NCBI RefSeq assembly: GCF_000378985.1
Contig: NZ_KB905370.1
Coordinates: 3,803,342-3,867,341 of the forward strand
DNA: 64,000 bases
Direction: 5' to 3'
DNA from: Ensifer sp. BR816
Lineage (GTDB): Bacteria > Pseudomonadota > Alphaproteobacteria > Rhizobiales > Rhizobiaceae
Under the pieces are notes generated by a model, which searched no databases, was not told where the DNA came from, and saw only the letters and a list, made by a program, of their open reading frames with translations. This document shows, piece after piece, positions 33,377-41,240 of the stretch; the stretch's first letter is position 1, and each line of letters opens with the position of its first letter. Made by a program: the position numbers and the translations under genes.

Positions 33377-34371
33377 TGTCGACGACATTCGATCTTAGCT
33401 GCGTCGGTTTCTACACCTTTGACGCTCTCTGCCGCCCCGTCACGGCGATACCGCCCGGAGGCCAGACATGTTTCGTGGAGGACTACACGCTCGCGGTCTC
33501 GGGCGCGGCGGGATCGGCCGCCATCGTCGCCGCCAAATACGGCCTGCGCGTCCAAGCGGTCGGAGGTGTGGGGTACGACGACATGGGAGATTGGGTCCGC
33601 ATGAAACTCAGCTCATACGGCGTCGACATCCGTATGATGCAGCGCTGCAAGGGCTTCTCGACGTCTTCCTCGATCGTGACCACGCGTCCGGACGGCACGC
33701 GTCCGGCCCTTCACAAACGGGGCGCTACGGACGCATTCTACGTGTCAGATTCAGCCATTGATGGATTGCTGGACACAAAAATCCTCCATATCGGCGGCGT
33801 TGGCCTCATGAATCGCATGGATGACACTGGCAGGACGGCGGAACTGATGTCAGAGGCGCGCCGCCGGGGCGTGATCACCACTCTTGACGTATTCGCTTCG
33901 ACGCCGGAAGACCTGCCGAAGGTCGAGGCTCTTCTCCCCTACACGGACTATTTCCTTCCATCCGAAGAGGAGGCCAAGGCGCTGTCCGGATTGACGGAGA
34001 ACCGCGACCTTGCCCACTTCCTGCTGAGCAGGGGCGCCGGGTGCGTTATCCTGACACTTGGCGCCGATGGCGCCTATTATCTAGACCAGTCGGGTCTGGA
34101 GTTCCATTCTCCAGCCTTCAAGGTTGAGGTAAAATGCACGTGCGGATGTGGAGATTGCTTCAATGGCGGATTTGCCGCCGGCCTTGTCAAGGGCCTTTCA
34201 CCCTACGATGCCGTCGAGGTCGGCCAAGCGTCTTCGGCGCTGAACGCGACCGGTCTCGGCAGTCAGGCGGGCGTTGCAAGTTACGAGGCGACTCGGCGAT
34301 TTATAGAGTCCACTCCGAGACGCGGAGGAGCTATGTTGGCGGCAGCCGGCGCAGCGAAAGCGATGCAATGA
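33376..34371 (+). CDS. PfkB-family sugar/polyol kinase
   Basis: ATP-dependent carbohydrate kinase of the ribokinase/PfkB fold (331 aa). Early glycine-rich segment VSGAAGSAAIVAAKYG near 39-54 replaces the common GGxxxN signature. The second signature reads CTCGCGDCFNGGFAAG near 253-268, with the catalytic-base aspartate in CGDC. ATP-site blocks VILTLGADGAYYL and LPSEEEAKAL are present. Start ATG 33376 overlaps the ATPase stop. Its position after the transporter and opposite the DRL operon makes it the likely first enzyme after uptake. If the pathway is as proposed, it would form a polyol phosphate such as 2-C-methylerythritol 4-phosphate. Confidence 0.88.
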   Translation: MSTTFDLSCVGFYTFDALCRPVTAIPPGGQTCFVEDYTLAVSGAAGSAAIVAAKYGLRVQAVGGVGYDDMGDWVRMKLSSYGVDIRMMQRCKGFSTSSSIVTTRPDGTRPALHKRGATDAFYVSDSAIDGLLDTKILHIGGVGLMNRMDDTGRTAELMSEARRRGVITTLDVFASTPEDLPKVEALLPYTDYFLPSEEEAKALSGLTENRDLAHFLLSRGAGCVILTLGADGAYYLDQSGLEFHSPAFKVEVKCTCGCGDCFNGGFAAGLVKGLSPYDAVEVGQASSALNATGLGSQAGVASYEATRRFIESTPRRGGAMLAAAGAAKAMQ

Positions 34372-34389
34372 GGTCATGGGAGTAGGGTC

Positions 34390-35085
34390 ATGGGCGTGCG
34401 GCCACAATTCGCTCCAGACGCAGCGCAACTGAAGGACGCGCTGCGTGGATTGCGGTATGCGTTAAAGAGAGGATGTGACGCCGTGCAGGGTACGCCGACG
34501 AAACTTCCTTCCCCCGCCTCAAAGATAGCGTTGACAGCGCTCCGGGAAATGGGGCTGCTCGCCCGCAGCGTCGACCAGATGGTAAGCAGCGTCGTCCATA
34601 CGGTTTTCGGCGAGGTGACGCTTGGATCTCACAAGCTCCAGGACATGATGGCTCCCGGCGGGCAATCAGAGGAATTCTCCGCTGTATTCTACGAGACGAT
34701 GAAAATCGTCCTCAGCGAACTGGGCGCCAGCAGGGCGCTGGTCAGCCAGAGCGCTGGGCGAAAGGCTTTTGGTCAGGTCACGTCGCGCGCCGCGCCAGAG
34801 CATTTCGCCGCGCAACTAGCCCTCCAACTTCTCAGGGAAGAGCCTATCCGGATCGATTATCTAGACGCCCATTCCCCCGCATCGAAGGAAACCCTCGCGC
34901 AGGTCGCCGTCTTTTCCGTCTTGCTGTACCTGCTATCGGACCGCGAGAACGGAGATTACGCGAAGATGGTTCAGGCCGCGACCAATCTAACGACCGCGCT
35001 TCAGGACGAGATTTCGCAAGCCTTTCGGACGCAGGACCGCGCGAAGTTATCTACGTTTTTTGCGAGGTACGCGGCCCATGTTTGA
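34390..35085 (+). CDS. Hypothetical protein, first of a coupled pair
   Basis: 231 aa, unrecognised. It begins at ATG 34390, 18 bp after the kinase stop. No signal peptide or membrane helix is evident. Predicted mainly helical, with a hydrophobic patch LAQVAVFSVLLYLLSD near 177-192 and a basic N-terminus. Its end overlaps the next gene by 8 bp, so the two products are probably made together and may interact. Orientation and spacing suggest it belongs to the transporter-kinase operon, but nothing indicates an enzymatic role. Codon composition looks like that of its neighbours. Confidence 0.65.
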   Translation: MGVRPQFAPDAAQLKDALRGLRYALKRGCDAVQGTPTKLPSPASKIALTALREMGLLARSVDQMVSSVVHTVFGEVTLGSHKLQDMMAPGGQSEEFSAVFYETMKIVLSELGASRALVSQSAGRKAFGQVTSRAAPEHFAAQLALQLLREEPIRIDYLDAHSPASKETLAQVAVFSVLLYLLSDRENGDYAKMVQAATNLTTALQDEISQAFRTQDRAKLSTFFARYAAHV

Positions 35086-35668
35086 CCTTCGCCAGTTGAT
35101 CGCGCATTTGCCGCCGACGAACAAGCCGCTGCGGATCGCCGCGAGACAGTTGCACTGGTTCAGAACGGCGTTCGAGGCCCACGCTGCATTGTGCGGCGAG
35201 CTCATGGGATATCGCTTTCAGATCGACGAGTTGAAATTGGCGCGCACCTTTGTCGGTTGGCTGAAAAGCATAGAGCAACAAAGGCCGGCTAACCAAACTG
35301 AACGCCGCGAGTTCTTCGAATTTGCTCCGTCGCTCATGCTGCGGGAACTCATTGCCGAGATGCCGTTAAAAACAACGAAGCCTCCACAACAGCTTGTTCG
35401 AGGCTCTGCTGCTGAGTTCTGGCCTGAAGGGTATGTCGCCACGACATTCTGCCTGACCGTATACGCCGCGACGATGGACCAAGAGTTCCACACGGAGGTC
35501 GAAATCGACAGGGTGATCGATGACCTGCGCAGTTGGTGGTCTTTCCGGGAGAACGCCAACGAGGATACGAGCTATGCGGCGGGATTTTTTCAGAGGGTTC
35601 TCGGCAATGAGCCCAACTGGTCGATGCCCGCAAACTTCAACGCTCGTTATCAACGCAACCTAACCTAG
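35078..35668 (+). CDS. Hypothetical protein, second of a coupled pair
   Basis: 196 aa from ATG 35078, whose start overlaps the preceding stop by 8 bp. Unrecognised family. Soluble, rich in aromatic residues (RQLHWFRTAFEAH near 22-34, DDLRSWWSFRENAN near 150-163). Last gene of the plus-strand module C operon as far as can be judged; no clear terminator follows. Possible roles include an accessory or regulatory factor of the pathway, or an unrelated two-gene unit downstream of the kinase. Confidence 0.6.
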   Translation: MFDLRQLIAHLPPTNKPLRIAARQLHWFRTAFEAHAALCGELMGYRFQIDELKLARTFVGWLKSIEQQRPANQTERREFFEFAPSLMLRELIAEMPLKTTKPPQQLVRGSAAEFWPEGYVATTFCLTVYAATMDQEFHTEVEIDRVIDDLRSWWSFRENANEDTSYAAGFFQRVLGNEPNWSMPANFNARYQRNLT

Positions 35669-35949
35669 GCGAGCACCAAAGAACGGTGCCCAGGGGCGTC
35701 GGGCAAAGCGCAGCCTTGCCATGTGCATAATTCCGCAGGAACTTCGCCCAACAAAAGCCGCTGTTCAGCGCACTCGCAATGAATTCCCGCTTTCCACCCC
35801 TTCCCGACGGGAAGGAACCGGAAACATCGACCCGTTGCAGTCCTTGACGACAAGCACAACGAACGGCCCGGCTAAAGTCTAAAGCGGTCACTACCTCGCA
35901 AGGGCAATCTACCAGCCAAAAATAGGAAGATTGCTGACGACATTCGTAG

Positions 35950-36258
35950 TCAAGAGGAGAAGTCGCCGAGATGCGGCATGCGCCCGATGCGGTCACACAA
36001 GTGTTCCCGGAACAGGGTTCTCAGTTCCCCAAAGCTGGCGAAACCTAGAAGACCGGCGAGACGCACGACCGTCGTCTGGGAAACCGAGCACGCCGCGGCG
36101 ACAGAGTATGTTGAGCCAAAGGCGATCAGTTCAGGCTCGGCGAGCGCCTTGCGGACCACACTCTCAACCTGATCCGGGAAAATGACGCTCCTTGCCGCGA
36201 TCATCGATCTTAGCTCAGAGAGATTTATTGGAGTTGCCGGCTCGCCCCGGTTTGTCAT
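35950..36258 (-). CDS. RpiR/MurR-type HTH domain without SIS domain
   Basis: 102 aa with an RpiR N-terminal helix-turn-helix: MIAARSVIFPDQVESVV, then AACSVSQTTVVRLAGLLGF and SFGELRTLFREHL. Family members are about 280 aa with a C-terminal SIS sugar-phosphate domain; here a stop follows at residue 103, and the next 280 bp (35669-35949) encode no SIS sequence in any frame I can see. It is either a truncated relic or a stand-alone DNA-binding fragment. It lies 166 bp downstream side of the module D operon start of TIM barrel, both minus strand. Confidence 0.65.
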   Translation of the reverse strand: MTNRGEPATPINLSELRSMIAARSVIFPDQVESVVRKALAEPELIAFGSTYSVAAACSVSQTTVVRLAGLLGFASFGELRTLFREHLCDRIGRMPHLGDFSS

Positions 36259-36424
36259 GGACCGCTCCTTTTCCGAATGGTGGACATAGGAGGCCGGCTG
36301 CCACCCGGCGCACAGGCAGAGGCCGCTACGTCGGGCCTCACCTTGTCGATCGGTTGCGCTTTGCGCATTGCAGGCGCAGCCGGGGGACGGCCGCGTCCTC
36401 CCTGTCTCTTCCTTGCCGGCTCCG

Positions 36425-37384
36425 TCAGATTGCCTGCGGCCTGTAATCGCTCGCGGCCACCGGCATGACGCCCCTCAACAGTGCAATCGACTTCTCCAGC
36501 CCTTCGAGACTGTTGAGCAGCACATCCTCATGCTCGACCGACAGCCAGCCGTCATAGCCGGCCATCTTGAGCCGATAGCAGAATTGCCGCCACCATTGCT
36601 CGCCATGGCCGAAGCCGAGCGTGATGTAGGACCAGCTACGCGCTGGAATGTCCATCAATGAGCCGTTTTCCAGGAGCGAGGTCGTCGCCTGGATAGGAGC
36701 GTTGAGCATCGTGTCCTTGGCATGGACGTGATAGACCGCTTCCCCAAGGGCCTCGGCCGCGACGAGCGGATCGGCCCCCATCCAGAACAAATGCGAAGGA
36801 TCAAGATTGGCGCCGACGACCGGACCGATGGCGGCCCGAAGCTTCAGAAGGGACGGAACGTTGTAGACGCACTGATTGCCGTGCAGTTCCAGCGCGATGC
36901 GCTCGACGCCGCTCTCCCTCGCAAGCACCGCGATCTCCGCCCAGAACGGCAGCAGCTTCTCCTCCCATTGGTAACGGAGAATTTCCTGCGTCTCCGGCGG
37001 CCAGGAGGAGACGACCCAGTTCGGCATCAGGTCGCCGGTGCGACCGGCGGGAAGACCCGACATCGCGCAGACGGTCTTGATGCCCATCTCACCGGCGACG
37101 CGGATCGTGTCCTTGAGGCATTTGCCCTGTTCCGGCTGGGTCGGATGAAGCGGATTGCCGTTGGCGTTGAGCGCGATGATCTCGAGCCCGCGGCTCTCAA
37201 AGGATTTCATGAAGCTGCGGCGCGCATCGGCACTCGCCTTCATCGTCTCGAGGTCGAAATGCGGCGCGGTCGACCAGCCGCCCGTGTTGACCTCGACACC
37301 CGAGACGCCCAGGCGGGCGGCATTGTCGAGAAGCGCATCGAAGGTCAGGCCGCCAAGACAGTCGGAAACGAAGCCCATTTTCAT
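36425..37384 (-). CDS. Sugar isomerase/epimerase, xylose-isomerase-like TIM barrel
   Basis: 319 aa metal-dependent isomerase-fold protein. Candidate ligands: E166 (ALELHGN), D194 region (ANLDPSHLFW), H220 region (YHVHAKDTM) and a C-terminal glutamate in LSVEHED near 290. Last gene of the operon SBP-permease-ATPase-permease-Gfo/Idh-TIM, 12 bp after the Gfo/Idh gene. It probably acts on the keto-sugar or inosose produced by that dehydrogenase. The sequence is distinct from the module A isomerase. Confidence 0.85.
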   Translation of the reverse strand: MKMGFVSDCLGGLTFDALLDNAARLGVSGVEVNTGGWSTAPHFDLETMKASADARRSFMKSFESRGLEIIALNANGNPLHPTQPEQGKCLKDTIRVAGEMGIKTVCAMSGLPAGRTGDLMPNWVVSSWPPETQEILRYQWEEKLLPFWAEIAVLARESGVERIALELHGNQCVYNVPSLLKLRAAIGPVVGANLDPSHLFWMGADPLVAAEALGEAVYHVHAKDTMLNAPIQATTSLLENGSLMDIPARSWSYITLGFGHGEQWWRQFCYRLKMAGYDGWLSVEHEDVLLNSLEGLEKSIALLRGVMPVAASDYRPQAI

Positions 37385-37396
37385 GTCACTATCCTT

Positions 37397-38407
37397 TTAT
37401 CGGTTGTACAGGGACGGTCTTTCCGCCCTTGTTATGGTAATGCGCTCGCCCTTGCGCAGGGCCTCAACGCCGGCCTCGGCGACGAGGGCCGCGCAATAGC
37501 CGTCCCAGGCGTCGGAGGCGATCGGCGGGAAAACGCTGGTTCGAACGAAGTTCAGGAAGGCCTTGTTCTGCAGTCGGTAGGCCTCGGCAAAGCGCGGGCG
37601 CCAATCGGGCGCATAGCGCTCGTAGGCCATCAGGTCGCTGTTGTGGCGCGTGTAGACAGGTGCGTTCAGGGAAATCGATCCCTTCTCGCCGATCAGCTCA
37701 CCGCGAACGTCGTAGCCGTAGGCGGCATTATTGTTGATCTCGATGTTGACGAGCTGTCCCCTGTCAGTTTCGAGAACCATGAAGACCGGAGCGCCGGTCC
37801 TTGTCGCGTCGACGCCCGTCGGCTGGAAAACAGTGATGGTCGTGTAATCGGCGCCGAGCACGAAACGCGCGACGTCGAACTCATGCGGTGCGGAATTGGT
37901 GATCGCCATCTGGCCGGTAAAGTTCGCTGGCGCTTCGACATTGCGGTGGAAGTTGTGCATCATGATCGCGCCGCCAAGGGAGCCGTCGTCAAGCAATGCC
38001 TTCATATCACGGTATGACGGATCGAAGCGCCGCATGAAACCGAGTTGGACGAACTGACGACCGCGTGCAACTTCCGCGTCGATTACGGTAAGGCACTCCT
38101 TCGAACTCTGCGATAACGGCTTTTCGCAGAGCACCGGCTTGCCGGCCTCGATAGCAGCGAGTGACAGCGAGGCATGGGTTTCATCGGGACTGGCGATCAG
38201 CACGGCATCGACGTCGCCGCGCGTGATCGTCGCCAGCGGGTCGGAGGAGACGTCAACGGCACCGCATTCCTCAGCCACCTTTCGGGCGCGCTCCGACGAG
38301 GCATCGCACACCACCTGAAGGGTTGCCCCCGGCAGATCTTCGGAGACAATCCGGGCATGGTCGGCGCCCATGATACCGGCGCCGATGATCGCTATTCTGA
38401 CAGACAT
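37397..38407 (-). CDS. Inositol 2-dehydrogenase-like oxidoreductase (Gfo/Idh/MocA)
   Basis: 336 aa NAD(P)-dependent dehydrogenase. Rossmann motif AIIGAGIMGADHARI, hallmark CEKPLSQS near residue 93, FMRRFDPSY near 124-132 and catalytic block SAPHEFDVARFVLG near 170-183 with the expected H and D. This is close to the IolG/IdhA pattern (length about 330). Nine bp after the upstream permease gene. In the operon it would oxidise an imported cyclitol or sugar, with the following TIM barrel taking the product further. Confidence 0.88.
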   Translation of the reverse strand: MSVRIAIIGAGIMGADHARIVSEDLPGATLQVVCDASSERARKVAEECGAVDVSSDPLATITRGDVDAVLIASPDETHASLSLAAIEAGKPVLCEKPLSQSSKECLTVIDAEVARGRQFVQLGFMRRFDPSYRDMKALLDDGSLGGAIMMHNFHRNVEAPANFTGQMAITNSAPHEFDVARFVLGADYTTITVFQPTGVDATRTGAPVFMVLETDRGQLVNIEINNNAAYGYDVRGELIGEKGSISLNAPVYTRHNSDLMAYERYAPDWRPRFAEAYRLQNKAFLNFVRTSVFPPIASDAWDGYCAALVAEAGVEALRKGERITITRAERPSLYNR

Positions 38408-38416
38408 TTAAGACCT

Positions 38417-39391
38417 CTATTTCCGAAGTGCCCACTGACGCAGGGATCGGTCGCCATAGGCGGCGATCACCACTATGAGCCCCAAGATCAGGATGAACCA
38501 TTGCGGACGAACGCCCGTGACGACGAGATAGGACTGGACCGAGGACAGCACGAACGCGCCCATCAGCGCCCCGATCAGGGACATGCGGCCCCCGGCGAGC
38601 AGGCAGCCACCCAGCACGCAGGAGGCAATCGCCTGCAGTTCCATCAGGCGGCCCATGGAACCGTCCGCGAAGCCGAGCTTGCCGGCCTCGAGCGTTCCGG
38701 CGAAAGCGGCAAGGACGCCGCAGAGGACAAAGGCCGATAGCTTGATCCGATCCACCCGCACGCCGCGAGAATGGGCGCTCTCGGCCGAACCGCCGACCGC
38801 AAGCAGGCGATTGCCGAAAGGCATCGCCTTCAACATCGCCATCAGAATGACGAGCACGATAATCAGCCAATAGAGGGCAGTGTTGAAACCGAGGAACTCG
38901 CCACCTCCGAGCCCGAAATAGGCCCAGCCCTTGCGCGCCGCATAGGGGACGGAAAAGGAAAAGCCTTCGGTCAACGCGATCGAAATGCCGCGAAAAATCA
39001 TCAGCGTACCGAGTGTGATGATAAGGGACGGCGTGCCCGTCCGCGTGACGAGCAGTCCGTTAACTAGGCCGATCGCGGCGCCGACAGCGATCGCAGCCAC
39101 GGCGGCGAGCGACGGGTCAACGTGCGCGGCGAGCCAGAGATAGGCGAGCGCACCCATACCGAACGTCGAGCCTACGGAAATGTCAATCTCGCCCGTGCCG
39201 ATCACCAAGGCCACGCCGAGGCTCATCAGCCCGAGCGTCGCGGTCACCTGCAGAATCGTGCCAATGTTGTAGAAATTGGCCCATTTGCCGTCCGAGGTTA
39301 AAGTGAATACGACGATCAGCACCGCGCCGATCAGGAATATCCCCAATTCCGCATGACGACGAATGAGGGGTTTGGCGATCGACAGTGTCAT
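38417..39391 (-). CDS. ABC transporter permease, ribose (CUT2) type, second of two
   Basis: 324 aa with about eight to ten hydrophobic segments. Family signature VIGTGEIDISVGSTFGMGA near 65-83, TLGTLMIFRGISIA near 140 and GGSAESAHSRGVRVDRIK near 208-225. Its start overlaps the ATPase stop by one base. Together with the permease at 40185 it suggests a heterodimeric channel, whereas simple RbsC or FrcC systems use one permease gene. Confidence 0.9.
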   Translation of the reverse strand: MTLSIAKPLIRRHAELGIFLIGAVLIVVFTLTSDGKWANFYNIGTILQVTATLGLMSLGVALVIGTGEIDISVGSTFGMGALAYLWLAAHVDPSLAAVAAIAVGAAIGLVNGLLVTRTGTPSLIITLGTLMIFRGISIALTEGFSFSVPYAARKGWAYFGLGGGEFLGFNTALYWLIIVLVILMAMLKAMPFGNRLLAVGGSAESAHSRGVRVDRIKLSAFVLCGVLAAFAGTLEAGKLGFADGSMGRLMELQAIASCVLGGCLLAGGRMSLIGALMGAFVLSSVQSYLVVTGVRPQWFILILGLIVVIAAYGDRSLRQWALRK

Positions 39392-40167
39392 CAGACCGCC
39401 TCCCGCTTCTCAACAAGGCGGCCTCCCTGCCGGATGACCTCTTCGAGTTCTTCCGCCGTCAGCGCGTCAGTCGAGGCATCGGCGACCTTCTCGCCGTTTT
39501 CCATGATCACGACACGGTCGGCTAGTTTGTGCACCTGGAAGATGTCGTGCGTGATGTAGATGACCAGAAGGCCCTGCTCCTTCAGTTGCACCGCCAACTC
39601 GTTGACATGCTCGCGCTCGCGCACCGACAGGTGGTTCGTCGGCTCGTCCATGATGACGACCCGGTTCATGAACTCGACCGCGCGACCGATCTTCACCGAC
39701 TGACGCTCACCACCGGAAAGGCGTTCCACCTCGTCGTCGGCCGAGACGTTCTCGCGCAGGCCAAATTGTCGAATGACCCGTGTCGACTTCTCCCGCATCT
39801 TGGCAAAGTCGAGAAAGGGGATGCCAAGCACACGCTTCACCGGCTCACGGCCAAGGTAGAAATTGCGCGCGATCGAGAGATTGTCGCAAAGCCCGACGGA
39901 CTGTTGAATCGTCTCGATGCCCTGGTCGATGGCGAGCTTCGGGTGAAACTTCTCGATCTTCTTGCCGTCGAAATAGACTTCTCCTGAGCTCGGCGCGTAG
40001 ATGCCACAGAGAACGCGGATCAGCGTCGTTTTTCCGGCGCCGTTGTCGCCGACCAGGCCGATCAGCTCGCCGGCATGAAAGTCCACCGAGACGTTTTTGA
40101 GGGCATGGAAGGCGCCGAAGTGAAGGTCGAGGCTCTTGACCTGAATGAGGGGGTGGGTGTTCGTCAC
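39391..40167 (-). CDS. ABC transporter ATP-binding protein, single-domain FrcA type
   Basis: 258 aa ATPase starting at GTG 40167 after GGGAGG (9-nt spacing). Walker A GDNGAGKT near 41-48, signature RLSGGERQS near 150, Walker B VVIMDEPTNHLS near 172-183, switch histidine YITHD. Most CUT2 ATPases (RbsA, MglA) are double-length at about 500 aa; this is the short one-domain form found in fructose FrcA of rhizobia. A much longer open frame in the same phase continues upstream but is out of frame with the permease gene there and is not coding. Confidence 0.9.
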   Translation of the reverse strand: MTNTHPLIQVKSLDLHFGAFHALKNVSVDFHAGELIGLVGDNGAGKTTLIRVLCGIYAPSSGEVYFDGKKIEKFHPKLAIDQGIETIQQSVGLCDNLSIARNFYLGREPVKRVLGIPFLDFAKMREKSTRVIRQFGLRENVSADDEVERLSGGERQSVKIGRAVEFMNRVVIMDEPTNHLSVREREHVNELAVQLKEQGLLVIYITHDIFQVHKLADRVVIMENGEKVADASTDALTAEELEEVIRQGGRLVEKREAV

Positions 40168-40184
40168 TTGAGCGTCCTCCCGCG

Positions 40185-41141
40185 TCAAGCGCTGTGCCCG
40201 AGGAAACGGGCCAGCTTCTGGTTGAAGATGACCGCGACGATGAGCACGGCGCCGATGAAGGTGATGTACCAGGACGACGGCGCGCCAAGTGCGATCAGTT
40301 CGTAGCGGAAGCTGACGACGATCAGCGCTCCGAGAATGGCGCCGAGGATCGAACCGCGCCCGCCGGTCAGCAGGCAGCCGCCGATGACTGCCGCGGCAAT
40401 CGCCTCGAGCTCCATGTTTTCGCCGAGGGTGACATGGGTCTGCGGCTGGTTGCACAAGGTCAGGATGCCGGCGAATCCAGCCAGCAATGAGCAGAGAATG
40501 AATGCGGCGATCTTGATCCGATCGGTGCGCACGCCGCGCGTTTCCGCGCTTTCGCGGCTGCCGCCGGTGGCGAGGAGGCCGTTGCCGAACGGCGTCGCCC
40601 ACAGCAGAAGACCGAGTATTGCTGCGACGGCGATCAGCCAGAAAATGGCGGCGTCGATGCCAAAAAGCTCGCCGCCAAACAGGCGCGTCATTGGGTGACT
40701 GCGTGCCGCCGGCGAGAAATTGTGCACCGAACCGCCGGTCCATACATAGATGATCCCGCGCGCGGTAAAGAGGCCGCCGAGCGTGACGATCATCGACGGC
40801 AGTTCGCCCTTGACCACCGCGATCGCCTGAAGCAATCCGACAAGCGCCGCGACGACAAGGGCCAGGACAAAGGAGCCGGGCACGCCGAGCGCCGGTTCCA
40901 TCGTGATGAAGGCGACACCGGCCAACCCGTAGACCGATCCCACGGACAGGTCGATTTCCTTCGTCATGATGACCAGTGCTTGACCCATCGCGACAAAGGC
41001 GAGAATGGCGGTGAACTGGCTGACGTTGGCGATGGTCTGAATAGTCCACCAGCCGGAAAAATCGATCAATGTGAAGACGACAAGCATGACGACGACGCCG
41101 ATAATCGCGCCGAAGCCTTGGCTTCGCACAAGGTGTTTCAT
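40185..41141 (-). CDS. ABC transporter permease, ribose (CUT2) type, first of two
   Basis: 318 aa inner-membrane protein. Signature MTKEIDLSVGSVYGLAGVA near 59-77, TLGGLFTARGIIYVW near 122-136, and TGGSRESAETRGVRTDRIK near 198-216, almost the same as in the partner permease. Start ATG 41141. The gene lies 99 bp after the binding-protein gene, with a hairpin in between, and 17 bp before the ATPase start. Confidence 0.9.
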   Translation of the reverse strand: MKHLVRSQGFGAIIGVVVMLVVFTLIDFSGWWTIQTIANVSQFTAILAFVAMGQALVIMTKEIDLSVGSVYGLAGVAFITMEPALGVPGSFVLALVVAALVGLLQAIAVVKGELPSMIVTLGGLFTARGIIYVWTGGSVHNFSPAARSHPMTRLFGGELFGIDAAIFWLIAVAAILGLLLWATPFGNGLLATGGSRESAETRGVRTDRIKIAAFILCSLLAGFAGILTLCNQPQTHVTLGENMELEAIAAAVIGGCLLTGGRGSILGAILGALIVVSFRYELIALGAPSSWYITFIGAVLIVAVIFNQKLARFLGHSA

Positions 41142-41192
41142 GACACTATGCTCGCTGGTTCAGTGCGCGACGTGAGTCACATCCAAACGATC

Positions 41193-41228
41193 GAGGGCAG
41201 CCGGCCCGTGCAGTGTCCGGCCGCCCTC
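41193..41228 (-). terminator. Hairpin after the module D binding-protein gene
   Basis: GAGGGCAGCCGG (41193-41204) pairs with CCGGCCGCCCTC (41217-41228) with a single mismatch and a 12-nt loop. No T-tract. Position between binding protein and permease matches the stems at 4292 and 52016, suggesting a message-stabilising or attenuating role. Confidence 0.5.
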
Positions 41229-41240
41229 CGGGAGGAACCC

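Noticed and set aside
40168-41049. Upstream extension of the module D ATPase reading frame to a 552 aa protein
   Set aside because: The extension overlaps the conserved permease gene in another frame, and the GTG at 40167 has a strong ribosome site and the usual ATPase start.
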